The notes below the pieces were generated by a model. The model was not told the origin of the DNA. It ran no database searches and was given only the letters and a program-made list of their open reading frames with translations. Both the position numbers and the translations under genes were made by a program. Of a stretch of 64,000 nt of DNA, positions 21,700 to 35,900 are shown in pieces (the stretch's first letter is position 1; each line of letters opens with the position of its first letter). The stretch lies in contig CM041552.1 of the NCBI GenBank assembly GCA_023238725.1, positions 13,555,147 to 13,619,146 on the forward strand. The letters are read 5' to 3'. The DNA comes from Scortum barcoo (lineage: Eukaryota > Chordata > Actinopteri > Centrarchiformes > Terapontidae).

Positions 21700-22340
21700 C
21701 TTGTATTCCTGTTGTTGCACGTGCACTGCGCGATGCAATTGTGTATTTGAAAATCGTCGTTATTAGCGACCCTATATCACTTAATATTAATCCTCAGCGG
21801 GCTTTTTAAGCCATTAGGATGTTAAATAGCAGCTAAACGTTTAATTATAATGCCTCTTGCGATGCGTTGCCTCTGGGCTCACTAATTAACGTTTGCAACT
21901 CTGCTTTTTCTTCTTCTTCTTCTTCTTCTTCTTCTTTCTTTGCCCGCTGCAATGATTCACTATATTTGTAATAAATAAATAAATAAACAAACAAATAAAT
22001 ATATAAATAAATAAATAAAGGTTGCACTTGCGGTGAAGGTGAGTGGCTGCAGAGAGAGAGAGAGAGAGAGCAATTAAAAGAGAGGAAGAGGGACATATAG
22101 CCAGACAAGAAACTGGATACAGCGGGATTTTGAAAACGTCGGGATGAATTTGATGCAAAATGAAGCGTGTTTATTGATAATCTATATAAAGCTCCATTTC
22201 CACACAGGGGCTCCAACAATTCCCCTAATTAAATATTAACCGCGTTTCGGCTTGAACCTCGGGCATTAATTACTATTATTTTTCTTGTTGCATCAAAGCG
22301 AGGATGAATTCCTAATCTCAGCGATAAGCAACCTCTTGCA
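21700..22340. promoter_or_regulatory. Candidate upstream regulatory region between shox2 and rsrc1
   Basis: Two conserved-looking segments (about 21715-21895 and 22180-22340) contain TTAATATTAATCC, TTTAATTATAATGCC, CTAATTAAATATTAACCG and GCATTAATTACTATT. They are separated by (TTC)n at 21907-21939, an AATA-rich run and a (GA)n run. They lie 1-1.6 kb upstream of the shox2 TATA box. No reading frame of interest is present. Confidence 0.35.
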
Positions 22341-23189
22341 TCTGTTTGCACTGGGAAAAAAAGGGAGAAAAAACACACACACGAACTTGTTTCCTTGTCA
22401 GCCAGAGTCTCATGCACGTTATTGATTCATTCACTCATTCATGCTGTCAGTGGAAACACTCGTCCTTTCGCCTTCAGCCCCATTATGTGTGTTTTAATTT
22501 TTATTTTATTTTTTAATTTCATGAAGTCATTAATTATTCAGTTTCACTGGAAATTGTTTGTCTGCCCTTGTATGTTGGTGTAAAAAAACCTTATTGTCTG
22601 AGAGGACGACCTACAGCTCACACATTTGCATTTGCTTATGTTATAATTTGTGGAGTGCGTGTGGGTATTGTCGGATCAAAACGAAATATCGAGTAGCCCA
22701 GAGTGGTGATATCTTATACATGAATAAAACAGGCTATTGTAACCCTGTTCATTTTAGAATATTTTCAATTGACTGGAGACTGAATAAAAAAGGCAGATAA
22801 ATACAATATAAAAGTAAAACAAACAAATGAGTGAAGATGTGTTGCTGCTCCATTAAGTGACCTCATATTTATACATTTATTAAAGAGTGTCAGTGTCAGA
22901 AGTGGCCACAATGGAATAACCAAAATATATATTTTTTTGTCTTCCTCAAAAGGGAACACCAGTCATGCAATAATGGAAATGATTTACCTGAAGGCTAATT
23001 GAATCGAAGCGCGCCTTTAATAGTTAATAAATACAATCATGCTGCTTTTTTTACTGTTGGTTCACATTAATATGAACTGTTTTAGGCTACAGGCAAAGTG
23101 TAAAAAAAAGAAAGGAAATGCTGCAGTATGTTTGGCTCAGATGAGGCTGAAGATGTAATTTCTGGTAGATCATTAAAAAACAACTAATT
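22341..23189. other. Intergenic DNA between shox2 and rsrc1, no gene seen
   Basis: This stretch is AT-rich with no coding exon. The word CTAATTGAATCGA occurs at about 22996 and again at about 23185, each followed by an AGCGCGCC/AGCAGCGCC-like motif, which may be a short duplicated binding site. Confidence 0.6.
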
Positions 23190-23460
23190 GAATCGAGCAG
23201 CGCCTCGATCGATCGCTCCGTGCTCGGCTGTGCCACCCGGACTCGATCGATGCTCTCCGGTTTGACTCGTAGAGTCTCCGCGGCGGTGCATGGCTGAGCT
23301 CAGAAGCTTCGCAGCGATTTAAAGGCGAGGAGCGGGATTTCCACGTCAAGGTGCACATTTCCTTTCCTTTTCTGACACATTTTCAATCTGTTTTGCAACG
23401 CTGGCTGACTGTAGTGTGAGACACGTTGACTGCGAAGCCTCCAGAAGCCTTCAGCTAACA
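23190..23460 (+). promoter_or_regulatory. rsrc1: Likely rsrc1 promoter and non-coding first exon region
   Basis: This is a locally CpG-rich stretch without a TATA box, about 0.7-0.9 kb before the rsrc1 start codon, as expected for a housekeeping splicing-factor promoter. A possible non-coding exon would end at 23350 (CGTCAAG/GTGCAC) and splice to an acceptor just upstream of 24135, for example GACAG at 24076-24080 or TCAG at 24084-24087. The exact exon and start site are not determined. Confidence 0.35.
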
Positions 23461-24134
23461 CAAAAACTAGCTACTGCTCCGGTTAGCCATGCTAGTTAGC
23501 CTCCACAGAAAACTGAGTTGTTTGTTTGTCTCTTTTATATTTGGGACATGTGGGACTACAGTGTGTGTCAGAGCTGTAACGCTGATTTAGGTCACACAAT
23601 TGTTACTTCCTCTAATGTAGTTGACAAGATACACTAAGTGTTTTAGGTAGACAAACAGCTAGCTTCCCCACCAGACCTCTGTTGTAAAAGTAGCCACTTT
23701 AATTCATATTTTATATAAACCATATTTAGACAGCACTGTTTCAGCTTTTCTCGCAGGCTTTTTTACCTGACAACTAGTTTTATGTGTCTTACATAACACT
23801 GTTGTTCTGTCACCAGTCTTGAGTTTTATTTGTCCTACCTTTTGGTTGATTGATTTTTAAAAAGATTTGTACACTGTTTTAACTCTTTGCTTGCTCTTTG
23901 TTCTTTGCTTTGTCTGATTGTTTCATATTGCTTATGGAAAGCACTTAGTGTTCCTAGCTTGACAAGTACTATACAAATAAAATGTAAAAGTATTGTCATT
24001 ATTATAGATAGACAGTTAGCTTTGTTAATTTGTCCATGTCAAGACTGAAGACATAGTTTCGTATTAAACTGTTGCTGACAGTTGTCAGGTCCCCCATCAG
24101 TCACCCAGCTCTCCTTTGTCGATCATTAACCAGC

Positions 24135-24316
24135 ATGGGTCGGCACTCGTCTGATAGTGAGGACGACAGCCGGAGCAGGAGGAAAAGGAAGCAGCGGCGC
24201 CGCTCATCCTCCTCTTCATCATCTTCCTCCTCATCCTCCAGCAGCAGGGTGACCAGCAGCCGGAGCCGGAGGTCCAGCCGCCGGAGCCGCTCTCGCTCCA
24301 GAGACAGGGATAGGAG
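24135..24316 (+). CDS. rsrc1: rsrc1 coding exon 1
   Basis: This exon has 182 nt: 60 codons plus two bases (AG). The ATG has A at -3 and G at +4. It encodes MGRHSSDSEDDSRSRRKRKQ, a 14-serine tract mixing TCN and AGC codons, and RSRSRSRDRDR. The donor is AGGAG/GTAACA, with a weak +5 base. Confidence 0.92.
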
Positions 24317-27300
24317 GTAACATTGATAACTTGTGTTTTTTGTGTTGTATTTTTTAATAAATTAAGCAAATTTCCCAGCAGCTGTCTACTGATTTAAATG
24401 GCTCATTTTCTCTGTGGCTGCACATTTCTTGTGTCAGCTGGATTTATTACTTTTGACCCACTCTAATTTTATAGCTCATTGGAGACTAAAATGTGTGGTC
24501 CCCTTGTTCTGACGTTGCAGCCACAGTTTCTTGAACAGTTGTTTTCAGGCATATTATCGATCACGATATCAACTTTGAAACTCATTATCAGCGTGGATCT
24601 AACTGCTAATACTTGTATGATAGGCCTTTTTCACTGCACACAGTTTGACTTGTCGAAATAGAAAAAAGCAGAGGTGTTACTAATAACATTAATCGTGGCT
24701 CTGTTCTACTTAAATATCCCAGTAAGCTGTGTTGAGATGAGAGTGAACCAGCATGCACAATATCAGGAACATTACACTGAAGCAGCTAAATAGTATCCCC
24801 ACATCGTTCATTTTATTTACACTTGTGCTTTTTTCGACTGTGACGAGTCAAAATGTCTTTAGTCAGAAAGGCAGGTTGTAAACTTGGCATGTATGTGACT
24901 GTTTTTAGACCGGAGGCAATAACAGTAATGATGATAATTGGTATTGTCTTTGTATCGCTTCAAAAACGTATTTATGCATCCCAGGGGTCATCCCATGAGG
25001 GGAAGGCAAGAGGTGCCATAACTGAGAAATAACCAACATGCGATAACTCAATTTAAAAGCCAGAGATGGCTGAAAAAACTTGTAGAATTGCCGAAAAGTT
25101 TGGTTGGCATTTACAGTTGACAAATACAGTTGTTTCGATATCAGGCTTCAATGAAGCCCAAGTAAGAATGATGTAGGCTGTTGGTTATTAGTTTTGATCC
25201 TTGCACAGGATGGTTGAGGACCCCTCTCATGATGAAATATTTAGTCTGAGTATTGATTCATGTCAAAAGGTGGACAGTGAATACCAACTAGATAAAGAGT
25301 ATGGTAACAGGACCCAGATTTGAAATTAGTCAGGACTGAGCCCACACTATTTCAGTTGGTCACATAATTTGCACAAAAAGAATGTGTATGATTGCTATTA
25401 TAAAAAGTGAAGCCAGCACTTACACTGCAGTTTTTAGGCTAGAGGTCACTTTAAAGATGAAACTGCCAGAAATTTAGGATAGGCATGTCTGTTTCTGGCT
25501 CATTTGGTGTCTACTCTTTGAAAATGGACTCATGTCGTAGTGGAGACACATGAACATTTTACAAGCTTATACCAGTTTTATAAGGCTTCCCCTCATGTTT
25601 ACAAAATACCACACTTTTCTATTAACAGTTTCAGAAGAGGGGGGTGGGTTCTGTAGTAATCAGACTTCTTTGCAAGCAGCTAGTGGCGGGAATTGGCCTC
25701 CTCCATCCATCCACAGCTGCCACTAGCTGTGTGTGGCTCTTCAGACAAGGCCAGTTGATAGTAATTATTTATGAGACTTGGTCAAGGTCCATTACTGCTG
25801 ATTGGAAGTCATTGCCTGTCTGCACGGGGTGGGGCTGGGTGGGCAGCGTAAACCCTGGGACCACAGTCCCTCATCTATTAGCCATACATTTTGATCAATT
25901 AACCGAGACCTTGTGTGTGCGCGCGCGTCTGTGTGAAACCAGTTCCGTAAATAGGCTTGTATTAAAAAAGAGGACACACTGTTCTGTGGCATTTTCAACC
26001 TGCACGCATACAGGCGTTATAAAGAGACCTCACATGTGGTAAAACAGAAGAGCACTTAAGCACTTGGCTGCTGACATCATGACTACATAGTTAACGTGTA
26101 TGAGGGAGGGAATGAGGCAGGGGAGAAAAAGTGTGTGTGAGTGAACAGTAAGTGCAGAAATCTAACTTGTTTCGTGTTGTATTCCTGTGAAAGGCTCGTA
26201 TATTAACCAGCACTTCCCACTCGCACGTGTTTGAGCCATTATGTTTTTATTACGCGGAGGAGAAAATGTGTGAGGTAACGTCACCTTCCAAAAAAAAGAA
26301 AAAGAAACCTCAGCTCACTACTTAGTGTTTCTTCTGAGTAATGTGTGAAGTGGTTGTACGAAGGGCGGTGGAACTTATTTCATAAGGCCCCGCTCATGGG
26401 ATCCAGCCTTTGGAATACTAATGGATCTTTCCTGCGCTGCTCTAAGTGGTACAAATCTGGTTTGATAGTTCAGCCTCTGTGTTGTTTGTATTGCTTTCCG
26501 TTTTCTTCTCTTCTCCTCTATCTTACAGAGCTCCCATAGGACTGTGTATGTTTTTTTTGTGTGTGTGTATGTGTGCTAAAGATTTGGGTATTTTTGGCTT
26601 TGGTGAAACAAAAGAAGAGATTTTAAATAATGAATATTGCTCAAACTGTTTGCGCAGCAGAGGAGGGGGGGGGGGTGTCTGCATTTACATTCACCCCCAT
26701 AAATGCCTCCTGCTACACAGTATCAATAGGAGCACGGTGTGAGTAGTGTTTGGAAAATAGACGCTGCACAAGCTGCTGTAGCCACATTAAAGAGCAGCGG
26801 CGCACCAAAGGGCCCCCGTGGAGGATCTGTAGGGCAGCCTGCGTGTCTCTGCCGCTCCCGACCGCCGACGAGCGTGTTCACTAATGTGCAGTAGCCGATA
26901 GTAGGTGAGGTTGTCTGTAACATTCAGACATATTTGCTGTTGAAATGAACAGCAAAACAAATGAGGAATATGGCCTTTACTTATGCAGGAGAGGGAAGAA
27001 TTTCAGATGATGGCGTCTGAGCTGCTGTGAACTAGTGAATGAGTGCAGAGAAAAGTTGAAAATTGCGATTGTCATGGCAGGGTGGAGAAAAAGGGTAAAG
27101 TGATGAAGCATTCTGAACAAATTCGCATGTTTCACCCAATGCTGTTTTGCCAAAAACACAGAATATTTAATTGTAGAAACAATACAATGCTGTCTGATTG
27201 ATGTTTTGTTTTAAGGGTCCTGCCAATAATAAAATTCAATTTGAGTGTTTCTTTTTGTCGGTCTGTATGTGCTCCAGGAGAAGGAGACGTTCCAGCAGCA

Positions 27301-28557
27301 GTTCGTCCCGCAGTTCATCTCGCAGGAGGAGGAGTCGCAGTGCGGAGAGAGACAAAGGGAGGAGCCACCGCTCACACAGGTCACGCAGCCGAGACAGGAG
27401 GTAACGCCGTCACTTGCACACATGCATACACACAGAGACACACACACATTCACACATTCACAGTTCACTGTTTATTCTGCAGTTTTACTCTTTCTTTCGT
27501 CTTGGACTAAGTCACTATCAACACTGTTTTCTTTAAACAGTGAATGTTCAACCAAAAATACAAACTCTTTTGACTTCTGAATTTTTTTGCTGCTCTGGTG
27601 GTTTTGATTGTAAATATTTAATGCTCCACTTCATTGCTAACCAGAGAGTTGAAATTATTTTAATTTTACTGACACAATCTTGTTAAGATTAATCTTGTCA
27701 AAAAGCAAAGTTTAATTTTTTTTCTTTAAATTTGCACAAGAATGACCAGAATACTTTCTGAATAAACATATTGTTAAAAATATTGTTGAACATATGTTTT
27801 ATTTATACCAAAGGCAAAGTGAAGGAGTGATGAGCTGTGGCTACATCATTTAGGAGGGACAAAAAACATTGGACTTGAAATGCTTTTTGGGTGTTTGTAT
27901 TACAAATCAGTATGTGGAATGCCATTGCAGACTTTTCTTATTAAAAAAGCAATAAGACTTTTGGAAGTTTACTTCAGTGTAAACAAACACATCATTTCAT
28001 ATTTACGTCTCGTGTCATCAGATGGAGCCACATGGAAACTTGCGTCTTAGGTCTGGATTAGTATGTTGCGTGTGCATGTACTCGTGTCTCAGTTGCCAGG
28101 ACTCTCCGTCTTGCTGTGCAAGTATTAATGAAAGGGAGACCTGCAGAGACAGCAGGTCATATGCAGCACCAATCCAATCCTTTGCAAATCTCTTCTGGCA
28201 GCAGCTCTCCTTTTCACTCATTAATGCAATTAAAACATCATTACCCATACATACTTTGTTGAATTATGATTATTATTGGTGTAGCTCGTTCTCAGTTTTT
28301 TTTTTTTCCAAGGGACTAAGTTATTCATGCAAGACTAATGTGTACACACCTGCACCACACTTCTCTCACACACACACACACACACACTCACACATACACA
28401 CACACACACAGCACACAGCCACACAGCCACAGCCGTAGTCAGTCGTGTATCCTTTTCAGAAACATAATGGCAGAGTCTCTGTGTGTGGTGGTCCATGTCA
28501 TTAGCATAGCTAATCTGGTGCTAATGAACCAGTAAACTGTGCTGTTTTTAAATCCCT

Positions 28558-28590
<33 letters not shown>

Positions 28591-31500
28591 AAAAAACATG
28601 CACAGACGCACAATTGAAGTTGAAGAAAAGGTTGTCATAATATATGCACGAGCAAGGCCCTTTGTTTACTTGTGTATGGCTGCGGGGGAGAGCAGAGATC
28701 ATTTTAATCACAAAGGAAAAAGTGTTTTAATATCTTCATTACAGAGGTGTCAGGGTGAATGGATAATGCAACAGAGGCATTTTGACATAAGAGTGGTTGA
28801 TGGCGCCACAAAAAGACATGCCGCACTCCCAGCTCTCCAACCTAAATGCCCACAGAACATTTCGTGGCTTCAGAGCGAGCAACAAAATATCCGCGCTGCG
28901 TTGCGAGCCCAAACCTTTTCATGGGGAGAATTTGGCCCAACAACTTTTCCACATTGTCTCAATACTCTCTGCGGTACAGTGGCAGTCACTCACAACAGCA
29001 GCACTGGTGATTAAAACATCAGTCGAAAATGGAATCGCCGGTGTGGTGCGAGATGAAGGGTGGAGGGGATTTGAGAGATTTAGAACTACAGTCGATGACA
29101 TCGGTGTTTACAAACGCTGCACTGTGATTAGGAGGGTTGTTGCGTTGTGTAATCGGCTTAGCGGTGAGCGAGGAGCAGGTGGGTTGGGCTGGAGTTGGTG
29201 GGAGTGCATGGCGGGGTGTTGTAGGTGGGGATGTGCAAAGTGATGGCACTGATGATAAATTTATGCAGTTATGTGGTGGCAGCTGCAATTTGTGTCTGTG
29301 AAACTTTGTCCCTGACAACCACATGTGCGCTCGTGTTTTCTCATTCGAACAGTCGAGTAGAAATTTTGATGCTGCATCTAATAAACAGAACTGAAATGAT
29401 TAGTTGATGCATTTATTTGATGATTGAGAGAAAAATAATCAGCAGTGATTTTTAATGAAAAACTTGGAATGTTTTCATTGTTACAGCTTCTCAAATTGCT
29501 GCTTTTCTTTGTTTTCTTTGAAAGTCAACTGAATCTCTTTGGGATTTTGAAGAGGCCATTTTGGGCATTTTATAGATCAAATGATTGTTCTGTTACCCCA
29601 AAAAATCAGTGATGACCTTTTTGGAATTTAGTCAAATCCATTTGAATGTCCTGTGTGAGTGTTTTCTGCAGCACTGTCAGCCACTGTAGTTTTATAATCC
29701 TGAACTGTGCAGCTACTTCTCTGGGAAACTACACATCCTGCGTCCACTGTGGTTGTTGAATGAAAGCAGGTTGGAGTGTTCACAGGTGCCCTGACTGCCA
29801 TTAGTCAGTGGTGTGTGTGTGTCTGGATGAGGCTGGCTGATGGATCAGAGGAGGATTGAGTGGACAGGACCTCATGATTGATACGCAGATAGGATATGAG
29901 GTGCTGCCTGCCACCACCCACCCCAGCCACACCAACCCAGCACCACCGTCAGAATATGAAATAGAGGAGCAAGAGGAGACCCGAATGCACAGGCTGGGGA
30001 GCAGAGAGAGAGAGGGGGACGAGAAGTTCGAAGAGAATGGAAAAGTGCCGAGAGAATAGGTCAAGCAAGTGCAGGAGAGAGAGAGAGAGAGAGAGAAGAT
30101 CCTAAAGGAGCAAAATGAAGAGGAGAGACAAGAGCGTGCACCGGTAGAGAGAACAGATAGGCTTGAGAGTGAGATATTATTCAGAAGAAATGAGAATAAT
30201 AACGTCTGCATCAGAATATTGCTGGGGAGAAGATTAGGACCATAGTGGGGCCGTCGTGGGTTGAAGGAAGAGAATATTATTACCTTCTTTTCAATCTCTC
30301 ATGTATAAATAAAAAATAAAGTGATACATGAAATAAGAATAATGCTCTATCTTGTGTTTACCATCTATTGTTGCTTACTCCCTCTCTCCTCTCTTTCTTT
30401 CTTTCTCCTTTTTTTTTCCCCTGCCCTCAATCAGAAAAGGGCCAGGTCCCCCAGAGGCAGTCAATCTTGCCCTGAAATGTAAAACAGACAAGAGGAGCAG
30501 ATTACCTATTTGCCATTAATGTTTATTCTCTTTGATGTGAGCAGGCATATCAGGCTGTACGTGTGTGAGGATGTGCCTGCCGTGCGTGCACGTCGGCAAA
30601 CGAACACGTGTAAGGCTGATCAAGCATGTTCACCCGTGTGCAGGTTTTGCGTGAATGCATGTTCATTGAGTGTGTGAGTGTTGGGGGGCGGGGGTGTCAC
30701 GGCCTAGTCCACTGGGGGAGAGCGCATAGTGGAGCATGGCAGCAGCAGCACAGTGATCTGATGTGTACCCAGTCCAACAAAGACGACACAGCCTCTCATC
30801 ACAGCCGGATCACAGGCACGTCTTTAGGTGAGCCTGGCTGAGCGGTTGTAGAGCCGGGCTTCTATGGGCATCCACAGCAGGGGTTAAATGTGTGTGGCTC
30901 AGTCAGTCATTCTGTCAGTCCTTCATTCACTTAACAGCGAGCTTCAGAGGCACCGTTAGAAGACATTGAGGAACGGCAGGTGCGACAAATCCACCGCTCG
31001 AAGAGAAGCCGAGCATTTCACTCATAGGCGGACGTTCACACGTGTACGCGTACACTCACATCGGTGAGCTCACAGCGCAGGGCACACACACTTACTTAAA
31101 TGCTTACATTTCCTCATTAATATTTCAGGGGTGTGTTGAGTTAGCAGGGCAGAGTGCTAGCGTCAGGGTTTAGCCCTGCTAACACTGGAGCGGCCTCATC
31201 ACTGGGCTGCTGTCTTGACTCGAAGGAGAGTGAGACCTCTAATTATCTGTCTTTTCCCCCAGAGAAGATAGCAAGCTAAACACACCACCCGCCACGCCAG
31301 GATAGCCGATCAGAGACAGGATTATCTCAGCCCACCCCAGAGCCACAGAGGCCAAGATGAGTTCAGAACTGGTGCTGGGGAAGGTTGTGGGTCAGACAAT
31401 TCAAGGGCTGCATTTTAGAAGTTAAAAACATGGCTGTGTGTGAGAAGTCAGAATTCTGTACTGTAAAAACCCACTTATTATTCATTTTTGATGACTCTGA

Positions 31501-32875
31501 AAACATACATTTCTAACATGACACAACATGTAATCGCAGTACAATACAGACGCTCAAAGGGTATGTTACGAATAAGCCCTGAGGTTTACCTGCCAGAGCT
31601 TGGGGTTCAGTCCCAGAACAGGTCTCCTGCATTAAGGCTGACATGAAACATAGGATGTAATAATAATAATAATGACACACTTGAGTGTTCCCCTTAGGGA
31701 CCTTCTGCTGTCCGCCTTTAGAGAGGTCAAAGGTCAGGGTTGACTAAAGAGCAGTGCCCAGAGCTAGCTAGTTTCATTGCCGAGGTCTTCTGGTTGTGAG
31801 ACTGTTGACCACTAAGTCACCCCGCCATGTCTTGCTGCTGCTAGAGTGGGGTAATCTAGATGTTTTAGTTCCATAACATGTGCTCTGCTTTTTGCACTGG
31901 AGATCACAGAAGGACTCCAGGCATGTGTGTGTGTGTCCATGCATGCTACGTGCAGTGGGTTGAGCGATGGCCTGGTATTTATTTCACACAGCAATTTTCC
32001 CCCGCATGAGATGAGGTGTCGTACATCTGCTAGATAGCTTTTCCTGCCTAGCACCGACACTGAGCACGCGCAAGGTCATCCAGGCGGCTCTGGAGCAGGG
32101 ATTGCTGAGGTGAGGAACCGAAGGGAGGAGTGAAGAGGTCTTAGCGGGGCGGCTGAGTGCAAGAAGACAGAGGTGGGGTGAGGAAAACTGGTGACTTTAT
32201 TGTGGGTGAGCAGAGCAGCCTCCCAGCTATTCACTGCACCTGGATTGCAGTTCCCCCGTCAGGTGGCGGGGTGGAACTATTTCTACGCGTTGGTGTCCAA
32301 CATATATTTATTTACACAGTTTACAAAGTGTGTGTGATGTGGCAGGTGGGTTTGGGTGTCGCTGGCTTCATAAGGGAAACAGCCCTGAGTGTGTTTTGAG
32401 GACATGACAAGCAAAACCTGGTTTCCTCAACAAGCCGCTGAGATCTTGCCATTATGAGAGAACCATAAGGCACGAGTGGTGGTGCTGATGGATAGGAAAT
32501 AAGATGAGGACGAATGCGAACAACTCTGAGATCTTTTTACTTCTCTAACTTGCTGTATCTCACTTAGTGTTCTCACAGTTTTTTATAGTGGTCTATGGGT
32601 TAGTCTGGAGCGCACTGTACTGGAATTTAAGAGCAGGCTGGCTGTTTTTCATCCGTCTGTCTGTTATCCCATGGACTCTCAACATCTTTTCTTCTCCCCC
32701 TTCCACAGGATGACATTTCGCCCTTTCTTCCTTCTTCCCCTATTACCGGACTTGCAAAGTGTTGATTTAAACTGAAAGATGACCTGGTTTGGTTCGGCTG
32801 CGTCTTCTCTACTCCATAAAAATCAACATGCTTCCAGTCGTGAGATCTGAACGCGTTTGTTGTTGTGTTTCTCTC

Positions 32876-32913
<38 letters not shown>

Positions 32914-35900
32914 CTCTGTCTGTCTTACTCTCTTTCTCTGTGTTGTCTTTTTTATTTATCTGCTGTAAAGGCCAGTCAAGCGCTGCTCGGCTTTGTTGTC
33001 AGAAACCTTTATTTACCAAAGGGAGGAATAAGTGACTGACACAGACAGCCTCTTTCATCCCTGCCTCGCCATGCGAGCAGTGTTCCCCTCTACCGCCAGA
33101 GGAAAACCCCCCCTGCCCCCACCCCTCCCCTTCACCCTCACTTCTGCCAAGCCGCCAACCCTCCCCCTCCATCCCACTTGCACCCCTCCATCCTGCAGGC
33201 TCACAACACACCAGTCCACTCCCCTGGGTAGCAACCTAACTGTAGAGTCTGCACTGTGTGAAACACACGCACACACACACAAAATTCACCTCACAAAAGG
33301 CATCACACCAGTCCTCTCGCATAGACGATCAAATGAGAGAGTTAGTCCGATGGTCCCGAACAAAGTCTAGTTTAACATCAAAGACTTGTCCCTTTTCTCT
33401 TTTTTATCCATCTGTTAAACAAACTGGGAGTAATGACACATAAAGCCTGTTTCGTTATCGCGTTGGCTGCAAAGGGTAGTTGTTGTGTTTTTAGACCTTG
33501 TTGAAACAGGAGAAAGGAGCAACCTGACAGGCAGAAACGATTTAAAAAACCTGAACTCTGAGTTGAGTGATTTCAAAAATAGAAAAGAACATTCACACTC
33601 AAAATTTACTGTACATCTAATAACTCTCAATATAGCAAAATTACCTATTATCGGGAAGACGTCATTGCTATAGTTGCATTTTGAATCACACTGAAGAGGC
33701 TTTCCTGCGGACCACTGGAGGCGTGTGAAGTCAGAGTCACCGGTGCATGTTCTCCCCAGTTAGCCTACCTGTTCATCTAGATGAAGTAAGGGTTAAATGT
33801 GTGGGTTGTTGAACAGACACCCTGTCGGGCTTAATCACCATCAAGATGCAGAGAATCCGAATGGCGTCTATTAATAATGAACAGCTTTTCTTTTTTAGTT
33901 ATTTGTATCTTTATTTTGGATGATAAAACCTGTTTAGTGTGATCTTATTATTATTTTTTTTTTGTCTCCTCTGGGCCCCTCAATCACATATATTCAAGAG
34001 GTAGCATTTACTTACTAACTCATCAAAAGAGATACAGAACTAAGGTCATAAATAAAATGAATGTAACAGTTAATGAGATGTGTCATAGTGAAATAAAGAC
34101 TGTTTTCTAGTTTTAATTAAACTTTTATTTGTTCCTCTTCCAAATATTGCCATGCACATAATTCTTATCCTGAAACCTTTGACGATGTCTGAAATAACTA
34201 TAATAAATTCTTATTATAGTATATATTCATGAAATCCTATACAGGATTTGGAATTGAACAAAAGTTGACTTTTTAAAAAAGCATAACATTATTTGAAGTT
34301 TACATCTCTAATCATTGAGTGTGCTGTGTAATTTTCCTTTTTGGAAGCCGTATGAATAAACACAAATCTTTGTGATTAATTTAAGTATTATAAAGGCTGG
34401 ACTAGTTGCTTTATATCTGTATACCAAAGACAAAATCTGGCTGCTTGATGACAGAAACCCAGTAAGTGTGACACGCCTACTGTTATTTTGTTAGTAGAGA
34501 CACACTGCACTGTTTTGCAAATAAAGGCTCCATAATGCCAAAGACCAATACCGTGCAATCAGCCCTCATTGTGTTCACTTTATGACAGTGAAAAGCCTCA
34601 TCCGTCTGGCCAGACCAAGAGAAAGACGGAGACAGAATCGCTTTCAGCTCTGGCATAAGAAAATGAACACCAAATGTATCTCTCTCTCTCTTTCCTTCCT
34701 GCCTTCTCTCTGTCTCTCTCTCCTATTTAAGCTTCTTGAAGTTCTTCCAAATTGGGTTTTAAATGCCAATTAGGAGGTTGAATGTAGTAAAATAAAAGCA
34801 AATGCAGGCAGGATGGCCTCACCTTCTGGCTGGTTAGGCTTCAGAGAGAGCCGAGCCGGACCTTTGGCTCCCAGCAAGGCTTTGAGAGAAATATCCTGCC
34901 TAATGAACACATTAATTAGAACCATAACTATTTATAAGATGATAATTAGAAACGAAGGGAGGTAAACTGGGCTTTTCCTGCAATTAATGGAGGATTAATT
35001 ACGGGAGCTAATGAAGTGGATTTTTGAAACGCGTGGAGGTGAAGTACAGAGATGTGCAGCTCGCTTTGTGATCACTGGCATAATTATTTTCTCCTGCGCC
35101 AAAGCGTTTGAGGCCCTGGTCCTCGCCGGCTCAGGCCGACTAATAAGCATCATTGCATCGTTATATATGCACTTAAAAAGACTTGCCACTGAAATGACTG
35201 TCTAATTATTTCTAATTGGCAGGCCCTGTGTGTTGTCATTGAGCTGTTTGGAGCCGCAGTGGAGCCCTGGGTCTAATAACGCTCTGGGCGGAGAAGGAGG
35301 GGGAGAGAGAGAGAGAGTAAAGAGGAAGGGGCTCTACCAGTTGCCTGCTGCTTATAGCCGGACCTGCACATTGTCCCCCTGTGCCATTCGCCCAGCAGGA
35401 CAGCGGGTGCTAGAATGACACCCAGTGCACCCAGGGGTCACCTTGCCAAGTAGCCGATTAGCAAAGTTTTATTTTATCCGTGCTTATTTTCACCCCCTTT
35501 TAATTAACAGCTTCTGCTCATAATTTATGCACAGATAAACGCCACCGTCTGTCCACAGTTCTTCTTTTCACTCTTAAACATGCTACACACACACATGCGC
35601 GGAGGGGGGGGAGGTATGTTTATGTGCTGTGTGTGATTCAGTGGCCAGGTTTTGAGCCAGTCCGTAGAGACCCATGCTAAGAGAGCATGCATGGACAAAC
35701 CTCAGTCAAGCGTGTTTACCTTGTACTCTAGTTATGCTCTGGCTCAAACCATATGGACACCGTCATTCTCTTGGACTCAGAGGAAGGCTTATATACAGTA
35801 GTTTGTCTTTACAATATGCTGGCAGTCATATTCAGAATACTTAATGTGTGGAACATATTTATCTGTGTGTTTTTCAAAGCATAAATGAGTATCTGCGTGT

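Noticed and set aside
28797..29243. A 148-codon plus-strand frame in rsrc1 intron 2.
   Set aside because: No conserved motif, no matching splice phase, and it overlaps other open frames; likely chance.
30435..30482. A pyrimidine tract and acceptor (CTCAATCAG) followed by a frame reading KRARSPRGSQSCPEM and a stop, resembling an alternative RS-type terminal exon of rsrc1.
   Set aside because: That frame needs phase 0 entry, but rsrc1 exon 2 leaves two bases, which gives a different, non-RS reading. No supporting donor or conserved wording.
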